Source: Promethearchaeota archaeon (GTDB taxonomy: Archaea; Asgardarchaeota; Lokiarchaeia; Sigynarchaeales; SOKP01). Taken from it: a DNA stretch of 17,983 nucleotides. The notes under the pieces are model-generated. The model was not told where the DNA came from. It saw only the letters and a program-made list of their open reading frames with translations, and did not search any database. Positions 7,856 through 14,894 of the stretch are shown one piece after another (positions within the stretch are counted from its first letter, which is position 1; each line of letters opens with the position of its first letter). Location of the stretch: contig JAUWBH010000122.1 in the NCBI GenBank assembly GCA_030605085.1, positions 1 through 17,983 of the forward strand, written 5' to 3'. A program made the position numbers and the translations under genes.

Positions 7856-8743
7856 ATGAAAGAGTTTAAATTCTACATTGTGGATGTTTTTGCTGAAAAA
7901 AAATACGCAGGCAACCAACTTGCGGTTGTTATATGTAAAAAGGCGCTTTCTGACATTGAAATGCAACAAATTGCAAACGAGATGCATTTTTCTGAAACAA
8001 CTTTTATCTTATCTGAAAAAAAGCGTGATAACGGCTATGATGTTCGAATTTTTACCCCAATAGTAGAAGTTCCTTTTGCAGGGCACCCAACGCTAGGGAC
8101 AGCATTTATAATACAGCGCGAAATCATTAAACAATCTATCCAAACAATAGTTTTAAATCTAAAAGTGGGACAGATCCCAGTAGAGATCAATTACATTGAA
8201 AATAATTTTGATATGTTATGGATGAGGCAAAAAGAACCGAATTTTGGTAAAACTTTTGAGCCTGAACCAATTATGGAACTTTTAAACCTCAACAAGGGTG
8301 ACTTAGATGAGAGATTTCCAATTCAAGAAGTTTCTACAGGACTTCCTTTTTTTATTATTCCTTTAAAATCTTTAAATTCCATAAAACGAGCTAAAGTAAA
8401 CCAAGATAAGTACTCCAAATTCATAAATGATACAAACGCAAAATTGATGCTCCTTTTTTGTCCTGAAACTTATATTCAAGAGAATGACTTGAATGTAAGA
8501 GTGTTTACAGGTTATTATAGTATACCTGAAGATCCAGCTACGGGTTCTGGTAATGGTTGCTTGGCAGGATATCTAGTGAAATATCGTTATTTTGAAAGAA
8601 ATCAAATCGATATTCGAGTAGAACAAGGTTACGAAATAGGAAGAAAATCGCTTCTTTTCCTAAGAGCACAAGAAAAAGGTGAAAAGATAGAAGTATATGT
8701 AGGGGGAAATGTGATAATGATTGCTAAAGGCGTACTTTATTAA
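7856..8743 (+). CDS. PhzF family isomerase/epimerase-like protein
   Basis: PhzF-fold enzymes are dimeric two-lobed isomerases; the founding member acts in phenazine synthesis, but most members have unknown substrates. The 295-residue length is typical. Visible signatures are the opening DVFAEKKYAGNQLAVV (10-25), the conserved FSETTF with the catalytic-position Glu E47, EVPFAGHPTLGTA (71-83) and EDPATGSGNGCLAGYL (225-240). All key motifs are intact. Nothing nearby suggests phenazine synthesis. The protein is soluble, with no signal peptide. It is divergent from the LarE-like gene across 93 bases, so the two may share control. Confidence 0.93.
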   Translation: MKEFKFYIVDVFAEKKYAGNQLAVVICKKALSDIEMQQIANEMHFSETTFILSEKKRDNGYDVRIFTPIVEVPFAGHPTLGTAFIIQREIIKQSIQTIVLNLKVGQIPVEINYIENNFDMLWMRQKEPNFGKTFEPEPIMELLNLNKGDLDERFPIQEVSTGLPFFIIPLKSLNSIKRAKVNQDKYSKFINDTNAKLMLLFCPETYIQENDLNVRVFTGYYSIPEDPATGSGNGCLAGYLVKYRYFERNQIDIRVEQGYEIGRKSLLFLRAQEKGEKIEVYVGGNVIMIAKGVLY

Positions 8744-8963
8744 ATAATTTACGTAATTAACAACTCAAAACTCATCTTTTTAACATTCTTATAAAATTTT
8801 AAATTAATTCTCACTTTTATCTATCTAAGAAGTTTTCTCAAATTAAGGGATAATTATAAGAGTTCACAACAATTTTCAAAAAGTTATCGAAAAAATATTT
8901 TTTAAGGGAAAATCTACCAAACAAAGCAGAAAATTTACGTTTATTCTTGGAAATTTATTTTTA

Positions 8964-9599
8964 ATGTTATTCTTATATTCTATTATCTTAGTTCTAATTT
9001 TATACCCTTGGACAGGTAGCTTACACCCAGAAGGCACGGGGTATCGCTTAGATTTTCTTGGGGACAATTCTATTCCATTTATTCCCGAAATGGCGATTTT
9101 TTACGTCTTTCTCTTTTTTCCAATGGTTGTATTAACTATGATATATTTTGCTTTTATTGACGAAGAAAAAGGCTACGCCGTAGGATGGGCTATAGTAACT
9201 ATGAATGCGATAGCTACCATTTTCTACATCATATTTCCAGTGTCTACATATTGGTGGAGGCAAGAACTCTTAGCTAACAGGATTGAAGGCAATTTCTTTG
9301 CGGAAGTTATGTACTTTTATTATGAAAACGAAACATCATTTAATTGTCTTCCAAGTATGCACGCTGGAATGAGTACAATCTGCTTTTTTATATGGTATCA
9401 ATTTTATAAAAGGAATCCTATTCTCAAAAGAAAAATCGTAGCAATTATTGCTTTTATCATTGCTTTTGGTGTGGTCTTATCAACTTTATTTGTAAAACAG
9501 CATTACATCATCGACGAGATTGTTGGAGTTGCATTGGCATTTATCGTTGGTATTCTTGTTTTTAAAAGATCTAGTGGATGGAAAGAACTAAACAAATAG
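8964..9599 (+). CDS. PAP2-superfamily membrane phosphatase
   Basis: This is a multi-pass membrane protein with about six hydrophobic segments (roughly 1-16, 42-65, 70-93, 131-147, 157-178 and 183-203). PAP2 catalytic motifs are present: CLPSMHAGMS (128-137) with the motif-2 His, and STLFVKQHYIIDE (173-185) with the nucleophile-position H180 and D184. Such enzymes remove phosphate from membrane lipids or isoprenoid phosphates. Next to ether-lipid genes, a polyprenyl or archaetidyl phosphate substrate is likely; this is inference. The start is uncertain: ATG 8964 falls inside the first membrane helix, and the frame is open upstream to 8847 with plausible coding (VIEKIFFKGKS, then FTFILGNLFL) but no ATG, GTG or TTG. 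An AAGGGA at 8845-8850 precedes ATT/ATA codons that could be rare starts. Confidence 0.88.
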   Translation: MLFLYSIILVLILYPWTGSLHPEGTGYRLDFLGDNSIPFIPEMAIFYVFLFFPMVVLTMIYFAFIDEEKGYAVGWAIVTMNAIATIFYIIFPVSTYWWRQELLANRIEGNFFAEVMYFYYENETSFNCLPSMHAGMSTICFFIWYQFYKRNPILKRKIVAIIAFIIAFGVVLSTLFVKQHYIIDEIVGVALAFIVGILVFKRSSGWKELNK

Positions 9600-9605
9600 A
9601 ACACC

Positions 9606-9618
9606 ATTGTTAAACAAT
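9606..9618. repeat. Short palindrome between convergent genes
   Basis: ATTGTT-A-AACAAT is a perfect 6-base inverted repeat in the 46-base spacer between the convergent PAP2 and UbiA stops. It could form a weak hairpin at both transcript ends; it may also be chance. Confidence 0.25.
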
Positions 9619-9645
9619 AGTACACAAGATCTTATTATCCAAGGC

Positions 9646-10533
9646 TTAAATACTTGCTAAAAGAAAAGAAATCAACCCAAGAAACGCTCCAACCTTTAAA
9701 GTTAAGCTTATTTTTTTAAAATCTTTTTTCTCTAAGTTTTTACGCAATGATAAGACTGTCGCAAAACTTACAACCACAATCCCAAAAATCATAGAAATTA
9801 AAAATAAAAGCGGATTTATAATGTTGCTAAATATCGGCAAGATAAAAAAGATGATCGCTAATATTTCAAATATTACAGAGAAAACGGTCGCTTTTTTAAC
9901 TCCAAGTTTAATTGCTAAAGTTTTAACGCCTTCAGTCTTATCACCCTCTATATCTTCGCAACCCTTTACTATTTCTCGAGAGAGTAAAAGGAATGTTGAA
10001 GTTAAGAAAAAGAAGTAAATATATGGTGGGATAACTGAACTATTTAAAACTGCACCGTAAATGAGTCCTATAGAAAATGATATACTCACGATTATATTAC
10101 CTGGAAAGCCACTTTTCTTGCCCCAAAAGGCGTATAACCATCCAATAAAACCAAAAAACGCAGCTAAGATAATGTTTAAAAAACCTAAATTAAAGAGAAA
10201 ACTATGGAAGACCGCAAATGCAATCCCTATCGCATATGTTATGACAAACAAAATCTTCGCTTGCTTTAAGCTTACTGCACCACTAGGTATTGGTCTGTTT
10301 GGTTTATTGATTTTATCGATTTCTAAATCGTAGATATCGTTAATAATCATTCCTGAGCCTGCTAGAAAGTAATATGTTAATACGCCTAAAAGAATGTTAA
10401 TTAATAACATATTGAGAGGAATTCCGGTGCGGGTGTTTAATATGCCAATTATAACTGTAAGAGAACCCATTAGACAATTGACAGGGCGCATTATAACAAT
10501 GCTTCCAATAGTAAAGCTTTTTTTAGATCTCAT
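9646..10533 (-). CDS. UbiA-family prenyltransferase, digeranylgeranylglyceryl phosphate (DGGGP) synthase
   Basis: It adds the second geranylgeranyl chain to GGGP, the second committed step of archaeal ether-lipid synthesis, in the membrane. It is 295 residues, the usual length, with about eight to nine hydrophobic helices. Both Asp-rich motifs are intact: NDIYDLEIDKINKPNRPIPSG region at 65-85 (D66, D69, D73) and REIVKGCEDIEGD at 186-198 (D194, D198), followed by GVKTLAIKLG. The EIVKGxED form and the opening RPVNCLMGSLTV are typical of the archaeal DGGGP synthase branch rather than ubiquinone or haem prenyltransferases. The ATG at 10533 has no ribosome-binding site but has a TATA box about 30 bases upstream. 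Its pathway partner GGGP synthase lies on the same strand, separated by the plus-strand block 10783-14010. Confidence 0.93.
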   Translation of the reverse strand: MRSKKSFTIGSIVIMRPVNCLMGSLTVIIGILNTRTGIPLNMLLINILLGVLTYYFLAGSGMIINDIYDLEIDKINKPNRPIPSGAVSLKQAKILFVITYAIGIAFAVFHSFLFNLGFLNIILAAFFGFIGWLYAFWGKKSGFPGNIIVSISFSIGLIYGAVLNSSVIPPYIYFFFLTSTFLLLSREIVKGCEDIEGDKTEGVKTLAIKLGVKKATVFSVIFEILAIIFFILPIFSNIINPLLFLISMIFGIVVVSFATVLSLRKNLEKKDFKKISLTLKVGAFLGLISFLLASI

Positions 10534-10555
10534 AGGATAATGAAATTTTATTTTT

Positions 10556-10573
10556 TTATATATATATTAAATC
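10556..10573 (-). promoter_or_regulatory. TATA box of the DGGGP synthase gene
   Basis: On the minus strand it reads GATTTAATATATATATAA, centred about 30 bases before the ATG. This is a strong archaeal TATA-like element and implies a near-leaderless mRNA. Confidence 0.5.
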
Positions 10574-10615
10574 AATTTTTTAAAAAAAGTTTTTTAAAAT
10601 TCAAATCTTTTATAC

Positions 10616-10740
10616 TCACTGAGACTTTTTAAAATTCTTCATTACTTGAGAAATAAACTCCTTAGTTTCCTTTCTTGATAAAAAACCTCATCCCTCCCTC
10701 CTACAATAAATTTGACTGAACTTAATCCATTCCTAAAATT
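10616..10740 (-). pseudogene. Possible gene remnant with a frameshift at a T run
   Basis: From 10740 one frame reads NGLSSVKFIVGGRDE. After the T6 run near 10680 a neighbouring frame continues FLSRKETKEFISQVMKNFKK and stops at TGA 10618-10616. Joined by one inserted base the two pieces look like the C-terminus of a soluble protein. No start codon is present and no family is recognised. The GGRDE stretch comes from a purine-rich run, so chance is not excluded. Confidence 0.25.
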
Positions 10741-10782
10741 TTAAAAATTTAAATAACTACTTTTTAAATAAAATTAACAAAA

Positions 10783-11544
10783 ATGAAGAATATAATTATG
10801 ACAAAAACTAAATATTCAATTACAATTGAAGGTGAAACCGTTCAAATAAGCACTGCAGCAGATTTAGTAGTTGCACTAGATGTTCTACAAGGTCAACATG
10901 ATCGCGAAGTTTTAAAACAGTTAAAACCTCATATCACTAAAATCATTGTTAATTCACAAGGATTACACTCTACTTTAAGGGTATTGATTCCAGACGACCA
11001 GATTTACTTGATTGAAGCTCTTGGTACTCATTTGGTAAGCGTTGTGGAAAAAATCGCTCCTCTCCGGGATATTTTAGCCACATTAGAAGAAATGAAAGTC
11101 GAGGTGAAAATAATGGAAACGCTCGGTTCGGAAGGATTACGATATTTGATCAATTCAGCAGAAGGATTATCCGAGATCCTTGAGTGGGTTTATGAGAAAT
11201 GCGATAAACTGGTCCTCGACTTACTCGGTACAGAATTTTTGAAGAACCTATTTCAGAGTGGATACGAACTAAGCTTGGTTTTGTATTCTTTAGATTACAC
11301 GCGCCAAGAGGCGCTTATCGACATATTGAGCTGGGAAAATGTAATGTTACTAATTAGAAATCGTCGCGATTTAGCCCATCTTTTTCGTGCTTTACCTGTT
11401 AAACTCAGTAAGCGATTGTTAACTTATTTCACTAAGGATCAGCTGTGGAATATCATACGTGATGAGCATGGTTGGTGTTACCTTTGTAATTATCTCGAAG
11501 CCGAAGAAATTGCATACCTTAGCAAGCTATTGGGGGTGAAATAA
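10783..11544 (+). CDS. Unrecognised protein made of six tandem 34-residue helical repeats
   Basis: This is a 253-residue soluble protein. After an N-terminal segment (1-46: a short beta-like opening, then ADLVVALDVLQG), residues 47-250 divide exactly into six repeats of 34: 47-80, 81-114, 115-148, 149-182, 183-216 and 217-250. The pattern is a first residue G/S/T, Leu/Ile at positions 5 and 8, Leu near 14 and 18, and Leu at the end, as in GSEGLRYLINSAEGLSEIL and GTEFLKNLFQSGYELSLVL. The length matches TPR but the TPR W/G/A signature is absent; it resembles other alpha-solenoid repeats. No catalytic motif is seen. It ends 3 bases before the amidohydrolase start, so the two are co-transcribed and may form a complex. 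ATG 10783 is taken; ATG 10798 is equally possible. Codons are GC-richer than in the lipid genes. Function unknown. Confidence 0.85.
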   Translation: MKNIIMTKTKYSITIEGETVQISTAADLVVALDVLQGQHDREVLKQLKPHITKIIVNSQGLHSTLRVLIPDDQIYLIEALGTHLVSVVEKIAPLRDILATLEEMKVEVKIMETLGSEGLRYLINSAEGLSEILEWVYEKCDKLVLDLLGTEFLKNLFQSGYELSLVLYSLDYTRQEALIDILSWENVMLLIRNRRDLAHLFRALPVKLSKRLLTYFTKDQLWNIIRDEHGWCYLCNYLEAEEIAYLSKLLGVK

Positions 11545-11547
11545 AAC

Positions 11548-12564
11548 ATGCCAAATGAACAAGTTGCCACTTGGACGCGCGATCCGAATTTGCGCGGTTC
11601 GCTCGCTCCACTTCGCGGAAGTAAATATTCGATTTTTGATGCTCATTTACATGTAGTTAATTTCATACAGGAAACACCTGGAGGAAAGGTTTTGATCCAA
11701 GCCATGGATCGCTCTAATGTTAGTAAAGCCGTTATTTTTGGATTACCCGTCGCTAAGATATGGGCTGAATACGATCGAGAGCCACCCAATTATTATCTTG
11801 CTAACGATTCGCGGTGCTACTATTACAGTTATACAGATACGGTTGTAGCTGAAATGGTTCGTGCCTTGCCAGAAAAACATAGAAATCGACTCTATCCCTT
11901 GATCTGTGGGTTTAATCCAACTGATAAATTTGCTTTACGCGATGTAGAGCGATTATATGCTCAATATCCAGAATTATGGTGTGGAATTGGAGAAGTATTA
12001 TTACGACACGACGATTTAACGGCACTCACATACGGAGAGCCCGCCCGTGCTAACCATCGTGCGCTTTGGCCAATTTATAAGTTCGCCGCTGATCACGACT
12101 TACCAGTCCTCCTTCATCATAATATCACCTCTGTAAGCAAGAGCGACCATCCAGTATATCTTTATGAGCTTGAAGAGGCACTTCGAGACTTTCCTCGCAC
12201 TCGCTTTATTCTCGCTCATTGTGGAATATCACGAAGAGTTAATGTACCATTTTATTATCAGATGATTAAGCGTCTGCTCGATCAATACCCTTTACTAGTT
12301 GTAGATTATTCCTGGATTATCTTTGATGTTATAATCTGTCCCGAAAGGAAACCTAAAAAAGAGTGGATTGAGTTGACGGAGGATTATAGCAATCGTATCT
12401 GTTTAGGATCCGATTTAGTAACAAAATTCGAACGATTGGGACCTGAAATGCATCGATACGACGTTTTTCTTGACCAACTCAGCGAAGAAGCTCGTGATAA
12501 TGTATGCAGGAACACCGCAGAGCGTGTTTATGGCGGAAACAAAGGTAAAGTGCGAAAGGCTTAA
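11548..12564 (+). CDS. Amidohydrolase-family metal-dependent hydrolase (TIM-barrel, Amidohydro_2 type)
   Basis: This is a 338-residue cytosolic TIM-barrel hydrolase or decarboxylase-like enzyme. Metal-site residues of the superfamily are in order: HxH in FDAHLHV (H33, H35), E149 in GIGEVLL, H190/H191 in VLLHHN, H224 in FILAHCG and D289 in LGSDL. All are present, so it should be active. The substrate cannot be told; relatives act on aromatic acids, lactones or amides. The N-terminus (residues 1-27) is extra to the barrel. The start ATG 11548 is backed by a strong GGGGGTGA about 10 bases upstream, inside the end of the preceding repeat gene. Many CGC, CGT, GCG and CTC codons set it apart from the AT-rich neighbours and suggest transfer. 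With the repeat protein it forms a two-gene unit. Confidence 0.88.
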   Translation: MPNEQVATWTRDPNLRGSLAPLRGSKYSIFDAHLHVVNFIQETPGGKVLIQAMDRSNVSKAVIFGLPVAKIWAEYDREPPNYYLANDSRCYYYSYTDTVVAEMVRALPEKHRNRLYPLICGFNPTDKFALRDVERLYAQYPELWCGIGEVLLRHDDLTALTYGEPARANHRALWPIYKFAADHDLPVLLHHNITSVSKSDHPVYLYELEEALRDFPRTRFILAHCGISRRVNVPFYYQMIKRLLDQYPLLVVDYSWIIFDVIICPERKPKKEWIELTEDYSNRICLGSDLVTKFERLGPEMHRYDVFLDQLSEEARDNVCRNTAERVYGGNKGKVRKA

Positions 12565-12673
12565 TTTGATCAATATAGAATAATTTATTGAAATATATAT
12601 AAATTAAATGACATTTTTTTTAGATTCTTTTTTTATATCATCTTTAAAAATGAATACATTAATCAAAGTTAGT

Positions 12674-12710
12674 GTTATCTGATATTATCAAGATGTAATT
12701 ATGAGATAAC
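12674..12710. repeat. Inverted repeat upstream of the lone TnpB
   Basis: GTTATCT (12674-12680) and AGATAAC (12704-12710) are perfect 7-base arms around 23 bases, in the 222-base spacer between the amidohydrolase and TnpB. It could belong to the left end of an IS200/IS605-type element, but no full end could be defined. Confidence 0.3.
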
Positions 12711-12786
12711 TTTTAATAAATCAGTAAATTGGCGATCTATAATCAATATAAAGGATACCCTCATTTGATAACATTAATTGAGACAA

Positions 12787-14010
12787 ATGAATTTTAATAA
12801 GATGAGATTAACTGAGATAATTCAAATAAAATCGTCATCAAAATTATCTCAATTGTGTCATAAAGCCAAAAATTTATACAATTTAGCTAATTGGTACTTT
12901 AGACAAGATTTTTTCAATTTAAATAATATTCTTTCTTATTACGATTTGGATTTCATTATAAAACACAAAAAAGCATATAGAGATTTACCTGCTCAAACAT
13001 CTCAACAGATTCTCAAGTATATTTCAAGAAATTGGAAGTCTTATTTTAAAGCTCTGAGAGAATGCGAAAAAGATTGCGAGAAATTTAAGAGAAGACCACA
13101 AATTCCAAAATACAAAAAGAAAAATGGAGAATCTATCGTTATTTTTACAAATCAACAATGTAGAATTAAAAATGGATATTTACGCTTTCCTAAAAAAGTT
13201 AATCTCAACCCTATAAAAACAAGAATTCAAAATAAATTAAAAGAAGTAAGAATAATACCATTAGGGGGTTGCTATAAAATTGAGATTGTGTACGAGAAAA
13301 AAATTCAGGATTTAGGATTAAATCAAGATAATATTTTAGCGATTGATTTAGGATTGAACAATCTTATAACTGCTGTAAACAATATTGGTAAAAAACCGAT
13401 TATTGTTAAAGGTAAAGTTCTAAAATCTATAAATCAATTTTACAACAAACAATTAGCTTACTTTAGAAGTATAGAAAACAAGAAAGGTAATTTTCAGGAC
13501 ACAAAAAGAATCAAAAAATTAACGTTAAAACGCAACAACAAGATTACAACTTTATTTCATAGAATTTCACGATTCGTTGTAGATTATTGCGTTCAAAACG
13601 ACATTGGAACAATTGTAATTGGACACAATAAAGGCTGGAAGCAAAAAATAAACATAGGAAAGAGAAATAACCAGAATTTCGTTCAAATTCCATTTTACAA
13701 ATTACTACAACAAATCAAATACAAATCTGAATTGGTAGGAATACAATTTGAAACGGATGACGAGTTTTATACTTCTAAATGTAGTTTTTTAGACAACGAA
13801 GAAATCAAAAAACACGATAAGTATCTTGGCACGCGAATAAGGCGAGGGTTATTTCGAGCTTCAAATGGAACGATTATTAACGCCGACGTGAACGCGGCAT
13901 ATAATATCCTGAAAAAAGCATTCCCAAATTCCATAACGGTTGATGGGATGGAGGCATTCGGACTAATGCCACAAATAATTCAACAAAACATCGTTGATAT
14001 TATTATTTGA
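12787..14010 (+). CDS. tnpB: TnpB-like RNA-guided nuclease (IS200/IS605 OrfB), no zinc ribbon
   Basis: TnpB proteins are RuvC-fold nucleases guided by an RNA from the element's right end. From ATG 12787 the protein is 407 residues, full length. RuvC-I is AIDLGLNN (D187) and RuvC-III is NADVNAAYNIL (D367). At the usual RuvC-II place the protein reads IVIGHNKGWKQ, with Gly 279 where Glu is common; Glu residues occur later, at 315 (YKSELVG), 322 and 326. The usual CxxC...CxxC zinc ribbon is absent: only KCSFLD is present, then TRIRRGLFR. This is a recognisable subgroup, and the Glu may have moved. No tnpA accompanies it. TTG 12778 is an alternative start. It converges on GGGP synthase with only 18 bases between stops, so a right-end guide RNA would run into that gene. 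Confidence 0.88.
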   Translation: MNFNKMRLTEIIQIKSSSKLSQLCHKAKNLYNLANWYFRQDFFNLNNILSYYDLDFIIKHKKAYRDLPAQTSQQILKYISRNWKSYFKALRECEKDCEKFKRRPQIPKYKKKNGESIVIFTNQQCRIKNGYLRFPKKVNLNPIKTRIQNKLKEVRIIPLGGCYKIEIVYEKKIQDLGLNQDNILAIDLGLNNLITAVNNIGKKPIIVKGKVLKSINQFYNKQLAYFRSIENKKGNFQDTKRIKKLTLKRNNKITTLFHRISRFVVDYCVQNDIGTIVIGHNKGWKQKINIGKRNNQNFVQIPFYKLLQQIKYKSELVGIQFETDDEFYTSKCSFLDNEEIKKHDKYLGTRIRRGLFRASNGTIINADVNAAYNILKKAFPNSITVDGMEAFGLMPQIIQQNIVDIII

Positions 14011-14028
14011 AACAATTTGAATATCATT

Positions 14029-14889
14029 TTATTCATTTTGATAGTCTGGATTATTACTATTTGTAATTCCTATTTTAGAAAAACTTTTTTTATCTCTAAA
14101 TTGGTTAGCTGTCTCTTTGATCACATCAATAATTACCTTTAATGAGGCACCATTGTCGCCTAAAATATATTTTTCTAAAAATGTACCCATAACAATAATA
14201 TTAGCGCCCGCTTCGATAAACGCTTCTGCGTCCTCTTTATTTTGAACGCCACCCCCAACAATTAAAGGGATGTTCAATACTTTTGACGTTAATTTTATGA
14301 TATCTGTTGGAATTCTTTCACCCCCCGATCCTGCCTCTAAATAGCAGAGTTTAAACCCAAACATTTCCGCAGCTAAAGAATAAGCGGCAGTTAGCTTTGG
14401 TTTTTTTCTAGGGAGCAATTTTGCATCAGATATCCATCCTGCAGATGCACCAGGTTCAATTATTAGATACGCCATTGGAATATATTCGAGATTTGACATT
14501 TTAATTAGATAAGCAGCAAGTGCCTGTTGTCCTATAATGAAATAAGGATTTTTAGAGTTCAAAACCGACATGAAGAGAATAGCGTCAGCTTTTTCAGATA
14601 CATTAGCTACACCTCCAGGAAAAATTATTATTGGTACTTCCACATTTCTTTTTATTAATTCTATTGTTTTATCAACATACGCTTGATCAAAAGCCGTACT
14701 TCCTCCAACTAAAATTGCGTCAGTCCCAGCTTGTTCTGCAAATTTCGCCATTTTTGCGGCTTTATTTGGGCTCTGACTAATTGGATCTGGATCTATTAAA
14801 GAAAAATGTAAAGCTCCGTCTTTATTAAGTTTTTCTATAATATAGGAATATGTAGCGTCTGAACATTTATCAAGTACAATATCAACCAT
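14029..14889 (-). CDS. Geranylgeranylglyceryl phosphate (GGGP) synthase
   Basis: It joins sn-glycerol-1-phosphate to geranylgeranyl diphosphate, the first committed step of archaeal membrane lipid synthesis. It is a soluble TIM-barrel enzyme. Motifs seen: HFSLIDPD (28-35), TDAILVGGS (56-64), FPGG (90-93), ADAILFMSVLNS (101-112), EYIPMAYLIIEPG (135-147), YLEAGSGG (183-190), VGGGV (211-215) and MGTFLEK (234-240). The protein has 286 residues, somewhat longer than most; the last 20 or so, from DKKSFSKIG on, are a polar tail beyond the barrel, next to the TnpB end. The ATG at 14889 follows TAAGGAAA, in which the TAA is the stop of the geranylgeranyl reductase gene, giving a ribosome-binding site across the junction. 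The two genes are translationally coupled. Confidence 0.95.
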   Translation of the reverse strand: MVDIVLDKCSDATYSYIIEKLNKDGALHFSLIDPDPISQSPNKAAKMAKFAEQAGTDAILVGGSTAFDQAYVDKTIELIKRNVEVPIIIFPGGVANVSEKADAILFMSVLNSKNPYFIIGQQALAAYLIKMSNLEYIPMAYLIIEPGASAGWISDAKLLPRKKPKLTAAYSLAAEMFGFKLCYLEAGSGGERIPTDIIKLTSKVLNIPLIVGGGVQNKEDAEAFIEAGANIIVMGTFLEKYILGDNGASLKVIIDVIKETANQFRDKKSFSKIGITNSNNPDYQNE

Positions 14890-14894
14890 TTTCC

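Noticed and set aside
7856..8743. Phenazine biosynthesis role for the PhzF-family gene
   Set aside because: No other phenazine genes are nearby, and most PhzF-fold proteins act elsewhere; only the family is supported.
10061..10333. 90-codon plus-strand frame inside the UbiA gene
   Set aside because: Antisense of a membrane protein with both Asp-rich motifs on the other strand; the translation has no family features.
12565..12777. Complete left end of an IS200/IS605 element before the lone TnpB
   Set aside because: Only a 7-base inverted repeat is visible; no tnpA and no matching right-end structure could be found.
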